From: Serendipita indica DSM 11827
Taxonomy: Eukaryota; Basidiomycota; Agaricomycetes; Sebacinales; Serendipitaceae
Direction: 5' to 3'
DNA: 64,000 bases
NCBI GenBank assembly: GCA_910890315.1
Contig: CAJVGD010000015.1
Location: 186,001 to 250,000 of the forward strand
The notes beneath the pieces were generated by a model, which was not told the DNA's origin, ran no database searches, and saw only the letters and a program-made list of their open reading frames with translations. The position numbers and the translations under genes were made by a program. Shown one piece after another: positions 1 to 14,539 of the stretch (position 1 is the first letter of the stretch; each line of letters begins with the position of its first letter).

Positions 1-276
1 GGTCTAGGAGCTGGTGCAGACCCAAATGCACAACAGTGAAGTTGCCACCAGTTCGCATTACACGTATTGTAGTATCGGAATTATGATGTCAAAGGGCGCT
101 GATTAGTTTACCCCTTACTCTCACTTCTCCTCAGAATACAATACAGTTTAGTTTTGCCCGTTCTTTCTTTTCTCGCTAATCCGGCTTCGATTCTTTCATT
201 TGTCAACTCGCGACTGCCGCCTGGCTGCAATTTGGATGACAAGCGCCGTCCACTGATCTTGGAACAAACCTTCACG

Positions 277-3200
277 ATGTCAGTCCGAAACTCGACCAAG
301 ACAAAGGAATGGCATGTGCCTACGGGATCATCGTGGATTTCGTCTTCTAAACAGCGTTCAACAAGCAAGAAACGTCAAGCATACGACGCGGCCAACGTCG
401 GTCTGGATGTAGTGGCCAACATATCCGAGGGATCAGATGTACTCGCTCCCCTCAAGGCAGCTTGTCGAACCACCAAGTCGATTCTCGAAGTTGTACAGGC
501 AAGTTGGCGAACCTGCCGGGGCTGCATCTAACGGATTCAATAGGCAACAGAGAGTAATCAAGAGGAATGGATTGATCTAGCCGGACGTTTGAAGGAATAC
601 ATGTCCGCGCTCGAGAAACAAATCACCCTATTGGAGGCATATCCTGAGGAAGACATCGCCGTCGACGAGGCATTCACTCAGCCGCTGATCCACTATGTCA
701 AGTACGTAACACTCCAAATGTGTTTCAGTAGGCTGACTGATGTAGATTTCTCGAAAACACGCACGATACAATCGTCGACCTGAAGGAGAAGCCCAACCGC
801 AGCAAACTCAGCTTCTTTAAAGCGTTCAGTAAAATGAAAATTGACGCAGAAGAGATTCTCAAACTCAATCGAGACATCGAGGACCGGCATAGACAGTTCA
901 TGGTGCGAGCCTCATCAGCCTTGTTCACAGTACTCACCATTGACAAAGGATGCCTTGGGACTTTTTACAGCCTTACGTATGCAAAACGTCGAGAGGAATA
1001 CTAAAGTCACCAAAGGGAACGTGGAGACCATTCTTACAGACGGTAAGCTGAAATTTGGGATGAGACGCTTACTAAACATTCGAAGTCGACGCAAATGCTA
1101 TACTACAGCTACCGCAAGTAGCTTTCGTCGCATCCTCAGTCCACAGAACCTGTCTGACAGGAACACGCGAGGCTGTTCTTCAGACTATTTACCGCTGGGC
1201 TAACGATGATGCGTCGGACAAGCCGATATTTTGGCTGTGTGATATCGCCGGCTCTGGAAAGTCTACAGTCGCCATGTCTGCAGCAGAGTCTTGGAGGAAG
1301 GAAGGAGTGCTAGGAGGCCAATTCTTCTTCTCTATTGCAAGCAACGATGGATCTACCACGGACAAGTTCTGCTCTACAATAGCAAGAGACCTGGTTGACT
1401 ACATACCTATGCTTGCGCCACACATCGCCGGAGCTGTGAAGCGACATCCATCGCTCATGCGAAGCTCTCTTGAAGAACAGTTCCAGAAGCTCGTCATCGA
1501 TTCCATCCATCATAGTCAAGGACGCGTCATTCTCGTCATCGACGCTCTTGACGAATGTAAATTTGGATCACAGAGAAGAGAGCTTGTCGAAATTCTTTCT
1601 ACAGCTGTTCAAGGAACAAATAAACTCAAGATATTCATGACGAGTCGACCAGACCCTGTGACCCAAGCAGTCTTGGGGCCACTTTCAATCAAGTCCAAGG
1701 TGGAGGATCGCCTACACGATGTCCATCATCGTGATAACATCAATGATATTGCGAAGTACATACACAAGGAGCTAAACGACGTACTACCGGAGGCCAAGAG
1801 GCTGAGATTGGTTGAGAAAGCCAATGGATTATTCATTTGGGCAAGCACCGCATGTCGAATGCTCAATAGCGAGACTACATTAGACTTGCCCGAAAGCATC
1901 TATGATCGCCTGATCTCAGTGGACCAGACTGGAGAGATAGACGACGTTTATAAGCTCGTTTTCGAGCGTGTGGACCCGAGATCCTATCCAGCTATGTCCA
2001 ACATACTCGCTTTGCTGCTTGCAGCATTCGAGCCACTCAGTATCGATGATGTGGACAACATCTTCAAGAATCTTGGGCTCAAGTGGAGTTCCAGGGCACT
2101 AGTAGAGAACCTAGGAAGTGTGCTCAGTGTAGACCCAAGTACAAGCTTGATCCAATTCCGCCATCCTACCCTCGTCGAATACCTTCGACGGTGTTCCCTC
2201 GCCTCAGCTCCCGACAAACCCAACACACTCCATCTCGACGTGACTAAGGCGCATGGTCAGGCCGCATCATGGTGTCTCAAACGACTCATGTCGCGGACTG
2301 ATGGTCTCAAGTTTAATATATGTCAACTTGAGTCATCTTTCTATCTAAATAGAGAGGTTCCAAAGCTCGATGCTAGAGTATCGAGTTTCATTTCAAGACA
2401 ACTTCGATATGCCAGCTCTCATTGGTTGTTCCACGCGGCAGAAACCGATGACGATTGGCGATCCATGATCAAGAAGGAAGTCCAACAGATTATTCAAGTT
2501 CCACACGTGCTATACTGGATGGAGGTTATGAGCTTCACCGGAGGAGTGCCACGAGCAATAGCTGGTCTTCGAGCTATTAGAGGCCACGCAGGAGTAAGTC
2601 GCCGATCCAAACAAACGCAACACTTACACCACAGATAGTCTGCAACATGGGATCAAGCTAGCGTGGACCAGATCCGGCGGTTTATGATGACATTTTCGGT
2701 ACCGATCCAAGAGAGCGCTCCACATATTTACATTTCTGCATTACCATTTGCCCCTACAAAGTCCATATTGCATATCGAGGGGGCAAAAAGATATAGAAAC
2801 CTTCTTCGCGTAGCAGAAGGGCTCGAGGAGATGTATTCTGGGCTCCCAAGTAGTCTTCGAGGTCATGAAGGCATGGTCACCGCTGTTGGATTCTCGCCAG
2901 ACGGCTCACAGATTGTGTCTGGCTCGTCCGACAAGACAATTCGATTGTGGGAAGCGGCAACTGGTCAGGCTGTGGGAGAGCCACTCCGAGGTCATGAATG
3001 GTGGGTCATGGCCGTCGGATTCTCGCCAGACGGCTCACATATTGTGTCTGGCTCGTCCGACAACACAATTCGATTGTGGGACGCGGTAACTGGTCAGGCT
3101 GTGGGAGAGCCACTCCGAGGTCATGAATCCGTGGTCACGGCCATTGGATTCTCGCCAGACGGCTCACAGATTGTGTCTGGCTCGAGCGACAGACAATTCG

Positions 3201-5133
3201 ATTGTGGGACGTGGCAACTGGTCAGGCTGTGGGAGAGCCACTCCGAGGTCATGAATCCGGGGTCAGGGCCGTCGGATTCTCGCCAGACGGCTCACAGATT
3301 GTGTCTGGCTCGGACGACAAGACAATTCGATTGTGGGACGCGGAAACTGGTCAGGCTGTGGGAGAGCCACTACGAGGTCATGAAGGTTGGATCAACGCCG
3401 TCGGATTCTCGCCAGACGGCTCACAGATTGTGTCTGGCTCGGACGACAAGACAATTCGATTGTGGGACGCGGCAACTGGTCAGGCTGTGGGAGAGCCACT
3501 CCGAGGTCATGAATCCGGAGTCAGTGCCGTCGGATTCTCGCCAGACGGCACACAGATTGTGTCTGGCTCGTACGACAAGACAGTTCGATTGTGGGACGCG
3601 GCAACTGGTCAGGCTGTGGGAGAGCCACTCCGAGGTCATGAAGACGTGGTCGCGGCCGTCGGATTCTCGCCAGACGGCTCACAGATTGTGTCTGGCTCGT
3701 ACGACAAGACAATTCGGTTGTGGAACGCGGCAACTGGTCAGGCTGTGGGAGAGCCACTCCGAAGTCATGAAGGTTGGATCAACGCCGTCGGATTCTCACC
3801 AGACGGCTCACAGATTGTGTCTGGCTCGTACGACAAGACAATTCGATTGTGGGACGCGGCAACTGGTCAGGCTGTGGGAGAGCCACTCCGAGGTCATGAA
3901 GACGCGGTCACGGCCGTCGGATTCTCGCCAGACGGCTCACAGATTGTGTCTGGCTCGTACGACAAGACAATTCGATTGTGGGACGCGGCAACTGGTCAGG
4001 CTGTGGGAGAGCCACTCCGAGGTCATGAATCCGGGGTCACAGCCGTCGGATTCTCGCCAGACGGCTCACATATTGTGTCTGGCTCGTACGACAAGACAAT
4101 TCAATTGTGGGACGCGGCAACTGGTCAGGCGGTGGGAGAGCCATTCCGAGGTCATGAAGATTGGGTCACGGCCGTCGGATTCTCGCCAGACGGCTCACAG
4201 ATTGTGTCTGGCTCGGACGACAAGACACTTCGATTGTGGGACGCGGCAACTGGTCAGGCTGTGGGAGAGCCACTCCGAGGTCATGAATCCGGAGTCAGGG
4301 CCGTCGGATTCTCGCCAGACGGCTCACAGATTGTGTCTGGCTCGTCCGACAACACAATTCGATTGTGGGACGCGGTAACTGGTCAGGCTGTGGGAAAGCC
4401 ACTCCGAGGTCATGAAGGTTGGATCAACGCCGTCGGATTCTCACCAGACGGCTCACAGATTGTGTCTGGCTCGTACGACAAGACAATTCGATTGTGGGAC
4501 GCGGCAACTGGTCAGGCTGTGGGAGAGCCACTCCGAGGTCATGAATCCGGGGTCACGGCTGTCGGATTCTCGCCAGACGGCACACAGATTGTGTCTGGCT
4601 CGGAAGACAAGACAATTCGATTTTGGGACGCGGAAACTCGTCAGGCTGTGGGAGAGCCACTCCGAGGTCCTGAAGGTTGGGTCAACGCCATCGGATTCTC
4701 GCCAGACGGCCCACAGATTGTTTCTGGCTCATATGGCAACACGACCCGATTATGGAATACAGAAACTGGTAAGTTTAACTCAGCTCGTCTTTGAGATCGT
4801 GACGCGACCCGATAAATAGCATTAGGTGCAAAAGCGAGTACCTTCGACCAGGATGATACAGAGTTTGTATATTCAGATCTTAGCAAAGATCTACAGGGCA
4901 CTCCGCCTAGAATCATTGTGCCTGGTTTCAACCAGTGCTCACTTTCTCTCGATGGCTGGGTGCATTCTTCCGGCAAACGTCTCTTCTGGGTACCTCCAGA
5001 CAATCGACGGGGACTAAAGTATCCGTACCGCCTGACAATTCCGACCAGCGCTCCATTCCGTGTGACGAAACTTGATTTCACTAATTTCCAATGTGGCTCC
5101 TCTTGGACAAAGGTTCGAACAGATGTCCAGTAG
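277..5133 (+). CDS. NACHT-WD40 NLR-like receptor (HET-E/HNWD type), frame break in WD40 array
   Basis: STAND-class NTPase receptor of the kind that controls fungal incompatibility and non-self responses (family knowledge). Supported exons: 277-498, 544-701, from 746, 1086-2593, from 2639 to 4768, and 4826-5133. The first intron (499-543) has a GC donor. Exon limits between about 903 and 994 are ambiguous. The NACHT P-loop reads CDIAGSGKST (about 1238-1267) and Walker B reads VILVIDALDEC (about 1525-1560), followed by a TSRPDP motif. The C terminus is fifteen 43-residue WD40 repeats, then a tail ending in LDFTNFQCGSSWTKVR. The N-terminal effector region (residues 1 to about 200) matches nothing I recognise. 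Near 3190 one base is missing relative to the other repeats, which moves the rest of the array into another frame. This is either a real lesion or an assembly slip in a repetitive array. The start ATG at 277 is the first in frame with the downstream exons. Confidence 0.9.
2858..4768 (+). repeat. Fifteen-unit 129-bp WD40 tandem array
   Basis: Fifteen consecutive 129-bp units each encode a 43-residue WD40 blade that starts RGHE and contains GFSPDGSQIVSGS and TIRLWDAATG. Variation is concentrated in a few residues just after RGHE (for example SGV, GWI, DVV, DAV, DWV) and after VSGS (SD, DD, YD, ED), while the rest is almost invariant at DNA level. Unit 8 has RSHE and unit 15 has RGPE. The pattern, with near-identical DNA and variable surface positions, is that known for concerted evolution and diversifying selection in HNWD incompatibility genes. 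Confidence 0.95.
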
Positions 5134-5820
5134 TAACCTCCTATGATTCTTATCGCTCAAATGTATTTCATCTTCACATGCCGACAAGTAAAGAGTCTTA
5201 GGGTCGCGAGCCCATGGTACTCTCAGCCGCTTTATAATCCCTATGATCCCTCAGCAAAAGCCGAAATCATGCATTCTTGATGCTCACCAGCCATTTGCGG
5301 TGGTTATTATTGTATCGAGGAATAGTTGTGGAGGCCGAGGTGATACCTCTAGCCCTCCCACTCCTTGGCCTGGGAGGTGTCGGTATTTGACAGAAGAGCG
5401 TGCACATACAGAGCTCAATGCCGCGTTTAGGGCTATTGGGATCTCCATTGACCGCCCTGCAGGTACAAATAAGGACGATGGCCATTGGCACGCAGCATAC
5501 ACTTATCGAGGCTAGATCTGACCTTGTTCTCTCAGTAAGATGCGCAGCGACTGAATAGCCCGGCTGAGGGCTGAGGCTGTCGATTCCGAGGTTCGCCCCG
5601 AAGGAGCATCTGTTGCGGATATAAGGATCGTCCACTGAGCAGGGTGATCATTACACTATGCCACTTACATCAAACAGTACGTGCTCACAAGGCTCAAGTT
5701 CCAGTCTAGTATTTGACGCAGTATATATCCTAGGACCTGATGGAGGGGTAGGTTGATGTCCGCAGTTCCAGATGAAAACTTGTGTTTGTTCATAGTTTCC
5801 ATCGATTGTCACCGAAGATG
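5134..5820. other. Intergenic, no supported gene
   Basis: Spacer downstream of the NACHT-WD40 gene. Short open frames exist on both strands but show no recognisable motif, codon pattern or splice support. It probably holds the receptor 3' UTR. Confidence 0.5.
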
Positions 5821-6183
5821 TCTACCTTGTACCGCTTCATATTGGGCGGTTCTACTCTGGACGTTATGTTATATGCACCATCAAGGCAGGGAGAACACGA
5901 AGGGGGAAAACCGTTTGTACGACGCGACCAGTGCAGAACTTCCTGTTTCCGCATCCTCGTTCAAAGGTTCACCACCGGACTTGTGATCCTCTTGAATATT
6001 GGGCTACTGGTGGTCACCATCTTCGAGCTCATGGGCCTTGGTAGAATAAGCTGGGGCGTTGGCATGCTTCCCTTCCTCCCTGTTACGATGTTCGGCATTG
6101 GCGTGCTGGATTGTAGGAGGGGGGAGGTTTTTACAGCTAAGAGAGGACTTACGCTCGTGGACTGCCTTTGTGGCGGGCCGTAG
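5821..6183 (+). CDS. Possible small hydrophobic membrane protein
   Basis: Single-exon candidate of 120 residues starting MSTLYRFILGG. The middle is strongly hydrophobic, with FTTGLVILLNIGLLVVTIFEL and then GVGMLPFLPVTMFGIGVL, which would make two membrane segments joined by a short loop. I recognise no family. The hydrophobic pair is the only argument for coding, no neighbour gives context, and the frame also extends upstream to 5782. It could equally be a chance open frame or the remnant of a larger membrane protein. Confidence 0.25.
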   Translation, partial: STLYRFILGGSTLDVMLYAPSRQGEHEGGKPFVRRDQCRTSCFRILVQRFTTGLVILLNIGLLVVTIFELMGLGRISWGVGMLPFLPVTMFGIGVLDCRRGEVFTAKRGLTLVDCLCGGP

Positions 6184-6758
6184 AGGCTGTAACTTCTTGA
6201 TAAATCGGTCCGTCAGAATAAATGGATACGACGTAGACGATCGCCGAAAGGTAAAGGCGTGACGCTGGCGACATCGAAGATAAACCGTAACGGCCCCCTA
6301 AATGACGTGAACGACGTGAGAACCAATACTAAAGAGCGCACCTTTTGATGCCGGGGATTCTTTGCTTATTATCCGGCATCGGTTGCGGGGTTTGCCAAGC
6401 CAAAGACTAGCATAATAGGAGGCCGCGCGAGGTATGTAGACCTCTTGCTGCTGCTATGGCTGATATCCCACGAATAGCCCCGAAAGCATCAGCCAGAGGG
6501 GCATCTTCCGGTTGGATCGTCGGGCAAATCAAAGATGAGCGTTCAACTACGCACAAGTGCACATTGTAGAGGGTTGGTGAACACAAGGGGGGGGGTCTGG
6601 TCGTAATAAGAGCCACGACTGGTTTCCTGCCAGTTCGAATGACATCCGCTGAGACTACTTGCGCACAACAGTTTGTATTCGAGACTCGAACCTTATCATT
6701 GTTCTGATACAGATACACAGTACATGAGAGCTAGAGGAGAGGGCAAATAACCGGTAAA
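6184..6758. other. Intergenic, no supported gene
   Basis: Spacer between the small hydrophobic frame and the 3' end of DNA2. I see no motif-bearing frame. It includes a run of nine G at about 6589. Confidence 0.5.
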
Positions 6759-9700
6759 TCACAACGTTTGGTCCTCCATAATGACATCCTTCAACATTGC
6801 GCGACCTCGCAGAATTGCGGTACCCGATGCAACCTTGGAGCGACGAGATACAGACAATGTCTTTTCAATCACTACTTTCCTCTTCTTCCGAGGAGAGGGT
6901 GAGAGTAAAAGAGAGGTGTCTGGCTCGTTCTCCTTTTCCATCGTTGCCGCCGTTCGCTTTCGTTTCAAGCCATTGGCAGGACGAAGAGGTAATAAAGGCA
7001 GTTGAACCTGTTTTCGCTGTTCCTGTAGAGGATGTAAAGCGACGTTTGGCGGTTGATGCTGTCGTGGTTGCTGCTGCTGAACGTATTCAGGGTTGTGCAT
7101 GAGATGTGCATCCTTGGGGAGTTTGTACATCCAGTCCTCGCGTCCCATCAGCTCGAAAAACTCTTGGAGGAGCTTGGTTCCGTCAAGGGTGCCGCGAGAG
7201 CCGATGATGATGAGTTTTGAACGTGCACGAGTGAAAGAGACGTTTAGTCGGCGCCAATCTTTCAGAAGTTCGCCAATCTGTATGCAAGTGAGCCAAAATT
7301 CTCGGCCAAATAGAAGGACGCACGTTATTCGAATCGTTGGAGCGAACCATGGAAATGATAATACAATCCTTATCACGGCCTTGCGAGCGGTCGGCAGTAA
7401 GGATTTCGACTCCGCGATGGTCGTCGAGCATATGTGAGAGGAGTTTAACTTGCTGTCGGTAGAGTGAAATAACACCGATTTGTGATTCTTGAACTCCTCC
7501 GTGCAGAAGAGCCTTGACGGTCTACACATGACATCAGAAGAGGTTTGAAATTATCATTGAACGCGCACCTGCTGAAGAATGGCTGCCTCTGTCGTATTCT
7601 GTACCAAGTCGCCGACCTTGGATTCTTTCGCCGGTACAGAGTCGGTGTCCACAAAAACAACATGTCGACTGTCATCATCAGTCATCAGGCCATAGGTGCA
7701 AAGTGCCAAATACTCACTTAGCGTCCACCAAATCGCGAATCCAACATGAAGTACCAGTGCAAGTAACCTTTCCATGTTGATGTGTTTGCTCCATCGCTCG
7801 CGGAAGGTCGATAGTCAAGGACCGCTTCGCGACCTCCTCATTTCCACACTTGAGTCTGTTCTCATAGATGAGAGCATTTGACACTTTCATTACGTCCTCG
7901 TTCATTCGATACTGCTCTTGGAGCTCAACAACGGCCTCTGGATGTGCTTCGCTGAGGCGACGGAAGAGCGAGACGTCGAGACCTCCTTTGCGCGCTTGCA
8001 CGCTCTTGACAAGAGGTGGAAGCTGGAAGTGATCGCCGACGAGAACAAACTTGTCCGCAAAGCGGAGTGGACCAAGACAAGTGGGCAGTGTGATTTGGGA
8101 CGCTTCATCAACGATACAGACGTCAAATCTTCGCCTGCTGAACAGAGTACTATCCGGACATAAGCCATTTTGGCAGATCAAAGTTGAAGCCAACTTACTG
8201 GTCGATGGATAGGCAGGTAGTCGCGACGACTTGTGGGGAGAGCAGTTGTCTTTCGAGCTCTCCGACGGATGTCGGACGCGGTCGCGCAGCCAGCGTCATT
8301 TTGTGAACAGCAGGGTGCACCTGATACCAAACTGAGTTTTAAAAACACATAGAGGTTAGAGAAAAGCCATACCCTATCGGAATTGCCAAGACGCAAGACA
8401 TCAAAATCGACATCCAGCAGCTTCATGAGGATTGTATCGACAGCAGAGTGGGTATACGAAGTCAAGAGGACCGATTTGCCTCTCCTGACGAGCTCCTTGA
8501 TAATTTCTGCAATCGTCGTCGTTTTCCCCGTCCCAGGCATACCAAGTAGAATGGCATAGTCCTCCGCTGCGAGCACCTTTTTCATCGCGAGACGCTGACT
8601 AGCGTTGAGAGCGGCAGCGTTGACCACCGTCTTGTCCGTCTCCAGCTCTTTGAACCTTGGTGGCTTGAGATCTACGACCGACTCCAACCTTCGCTTATCA
8701 CCATCCTTGAAGAACAGCTGGGCAAGATTGTTTCGGATCCGGCTGATACCTGCCGAGACTTCGTCACGGTCGAGACGGAAAACGATACCGCTGTCGACCT
8801 TTGTACGAAGTCCAAATTCCTCGACGTCGTGATTCCTTGAGATGAGCTTGGCGAGATCCAATTCTCGCTCCACGCCAACGGTGATTTGTTCCGGTTCGAG
8901 AGCGAGAACATAGCCGCGAGAATAGGCAAGTAGATCCGGCTCGACGGAGACAGTAATGGCATCACCTCTGGATATATGTCCATTGATGAGCGAGGCACTG
9001 TCTTTGGGATCGAGTCCAGACGAGGATTGAGGAGTTCGCCGTCGTCGGAATGTGTATGTCCAGGGGTAGACTTTGGATCCGCTCTGCATCTGAATCGACT
9101 GCTGCTGTTGCTTTGCACGTTCGTCAGCAAGATGAGCCGAGGACGGCCCCACAAGTTCCATATTAGCCAAACATCTGCCTGTCTTTTCCCGCTGTTCCGC
9201 CCCCATCGTCCACAGCTCTTTTCTGAATTTGATCATTTCTTGTTCTTCAAGCGAGATGAGCGCCTCCCAGTCTTTGAAGAACGCGCATTGAGGAGGTGTT
9301 AAGTGCCCTGTCCTGTCACGGTAGATTTCGGCAATCTCGCTGGTAGTATCTTCGACGTTCTCGACGGCCTAGACGTGGGTGAGTGATCGAGTTCATGAGG
9401 AGATCAGATAACATACCTTGCGATAGAGCATACAACCGTCTACGACATAGCAACGACGGCACGTTCTCTCGTCGTCCTCGGTCGGAGGAAGGAATGGTAG
9501 AGGCTCGCCACCAGACTTGGCGGCAAGCGCAGTCCGCTTGTGCATGTAGGCGACCATGTTGTTGCGGCTCTGTATCAAAGCGCGCAATTCGTTTCTCGCC
9601 GCTGACACACGAATCAACTCCTCCGATTGGGTATAGTAGAGGAGTCCCGCGGGAACTTGAGTGCCTGCGAGGACAATAGTTAGGCAAGGGCTACGAAAAA

Positions 9701-11042
9701 AATGGGCGGCTTACCATATCTCTCCTCCATGAGCACCGTGTAGAGCATCGTCTGTGCACGATGTTCCATTGAACTTTTCGAGGTGCCCGTCTTGATTTCA
9801 AACGGCATATCCATCACCATCCGGTTGGCGTCCTTGCCATGCTCGCTTTCCTCGAGAACAACCCGGAGGCTTGCGTCGAGTTTGCCCTTGATTCCGTACC
9901 GGGGAGACCATATGTCCTCTTCAGTCGCATGCAGTCCACAGATAGCTAGGAGCGCCTTTTGGCCCTTGGGCGCATGAGAGTCGGACAGTATGGCGTTTGC
10001 TCGAGGTTTCTGATTTACCCCAGTGCCAATGTATCGTCGACTAAACTCTCGCAGCCCCTGAGCGCGTTTGCCAATTTCGGCCTTTGCGACGTCGACGTTG
10101 ACGTCGAGCTGGACGAGCGAGTCCATGTTAGCCCGGAGAAGACGGTCCGTGGCTTCGTGAATGAACGTGTCATCCCATTTCCCAGTCTGGAGACACGCCT
10201 GCATGATTTCATGCAGAATCGTGCCCCATATGAGGACTGGAGTTGGCTTGGATGCCGTCGAGAGGAGCGTGGAGATGTGGGGTCTCCGTTGACAGTACGA
10301 CGCATTGGCGATGGCTGTCGCAGTAACGAGGAGGTCGGGATGAAGAACGATAAAGTGTTGTTGTACAGTGATAGTGATGGTGGATTTGTATTCGAGATCC
10401 TGAGCTGCTGGTACAAAGTTGCCAATAACATTGATCACGTCGCCTGAACACGAAGAAATCAGCATTATTCTACCACTGGGTCACTTTCCATACCAGGAGA
10501 AATGTCGGTGTACGCCCAATCGGCTTGGAGGATCACCTGGTGGAGGTCCTTTGACTTTTCGCCAAAAGCTACCAGTAGCACCTGACGTGCATAAATACTC
10601 AGGTAAACATTATTTATGAGTACGCTTCATACCTTTTCGCGTCTTGCCGCCGTTGGAAGCTCGACGCTGTGGACAACACAACGCGTGTGTGGGCTGACGG
10701 GATGCCGCACTGGCCTTTCCGACGCGTTTTTACCCTCCAAAATTGGTTTAATCTGTAATTAAAGTCGTTAGCACTCTTAAAAACGCGATTGACGCGTGAA
10801 TTTACCTCGACGGTGTCATTGTGTGTCAACATTTCCTCGTCAAGGTCGTCATCCCAGCTCCAGTCTTCTGCGCCATCGAGTAGCTGGGTGATCTCTTTAT
10901 TCATTGTGCACTGTGTCGCCTGCGTTGGCGCGCTTGTCGAGGCGATGGCGGGGGTTGGCGGTGGTTGGGTGTGACGGGCCGGCTGTGACGCGTCCATTGC
11001 GTTTAGAAGAGAAAGGAGAAAGTCATCTTCGGCTTTGTTCAT
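6759..11042 (-). CDS. DNA2: DNA2 replication helicase/nuclease
   Basis: Nuclear helicase-nuclease for Okazaki flap processing and DNA end resection. At least eight exons are read on the minus strand from MNKAEDDF at 11042. An acidic [12 protein letters not shown] stretch and [16 protein letters not shown] come first, then [10 protein letters not shown] and a RecB-type nuclease domain: the H in WGTILHE, the D in KLDASL, and E and K in PFEIKTG. The Fe-S cysteines are in SYCQRR and in [12 protein letters not shown]1 helicase motifs follow: [10 protein letters not shown] (motif I), VDEASQ (II), GDHFQLPP (III), EQYRMN (IV) and [12 protein letters not shown] (VI). The C-terminal tail is Gln-rich and ends with a basic SPRKKRKV nuclear signal. 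An upstream in-frame TTG near 11105 is not a credible start. The gene diverges from ARG5,6. Confidence 0.97.
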
Positions 11043-11435
11043 GGTGTTGGCAAGTGGCGGGGAGATGGAAGGGGTCAAAGCTGGGTCAGGTGACTGCCCA
11101 AACAAACAACTCGTTTTGTCCTGAATATTCGGAAATTCCCTAGACCACGATTAATGGTAGTATATCTACAAAGTTTTCATATTCTAAAGCACCCATAGCA
11201 ATCCTAATCCAGGATACTTGGGACCATGATTATTTATACTGATAAAGCATTCGACTAACTTACTATTGTGTGACTTGTAAAATTTTCCTAATGAAAATGA
11301 TTGCCGACGTGACTCATTGAAGTCCTCCCCACCATCGGAGTTGTTCGCTCCAGACTTGGCCACTCCCTCTTCCCCGTCTTTTTTTTCTTCTTCTCCTCCT
11401 CGAGCTCTACGCAGAGCATCCATAAAAACTTCACT
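11043..11435. promoter_or_regulatory. Divergent DNA2 / ARG5,6 promoter
   Basis: A 393-bp spacer separates the two divergent start codons. The ARG5,6-proximal half contains a C/T-rich stretch (about 11362-11401) typical of fungal core promoters and 5' leaders. No TATA box is placed convincingly. Confidence 0.6.
11310..11316 (+). promoter_or_regulatory. Gcn4/Cpc1-type site TGACTCA
   Basis: A perfect TGACTCA heptamer lies 120 bp before the ARG5,6 ATG. This is the consensus bound by the bZIP regulators Gcn4/CPC-1 in ascomycete general amino-acid control, and arginine genes are classic targets. Its use in this basidiomycete is inferred. Confidence 0.55.
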
Positions 11436-14401
<2,966 letters not shown>

Positions 14402-14539
14402 CCCGCAATTTGGACGTCAAAAGTACCATAAAGTGTGTCTGTAGAAATGGTGTTTCCAAACTTCAATATTTTTCCGCTGATGCGATTGAGAAATTTCATT
14501 GCATCGTCGAATACAAAGTATGAATTAGATGTCTGATCA

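Noticed and set aside
3421-3757. Minus-strand open frames inside the WD40 array
   Set aside because: They repeat with the 129-bp unit and mirror the sense strand. They are shadows of the repeat and not antisense genes.
5243-5635. Overlapping plus and minus frames downstream of the NLR
   Set aside because: No motif, no splice partners, and low-complexity mixed composition on both strands.
6407-6718. 103-residue minus-strand frame beyond the DNA2 3' end
   Set aside because: The composition is unlike protein-coding sequence here, and it lies in the DNA2 3' flank without a start context or homologous motif.
11043-11105. Longer DNA2 N terminus starting at 11105
   Set aside because: It would begin with TTG. 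The first ATG in frame is at 11042 and gives a normal DNA2 start.
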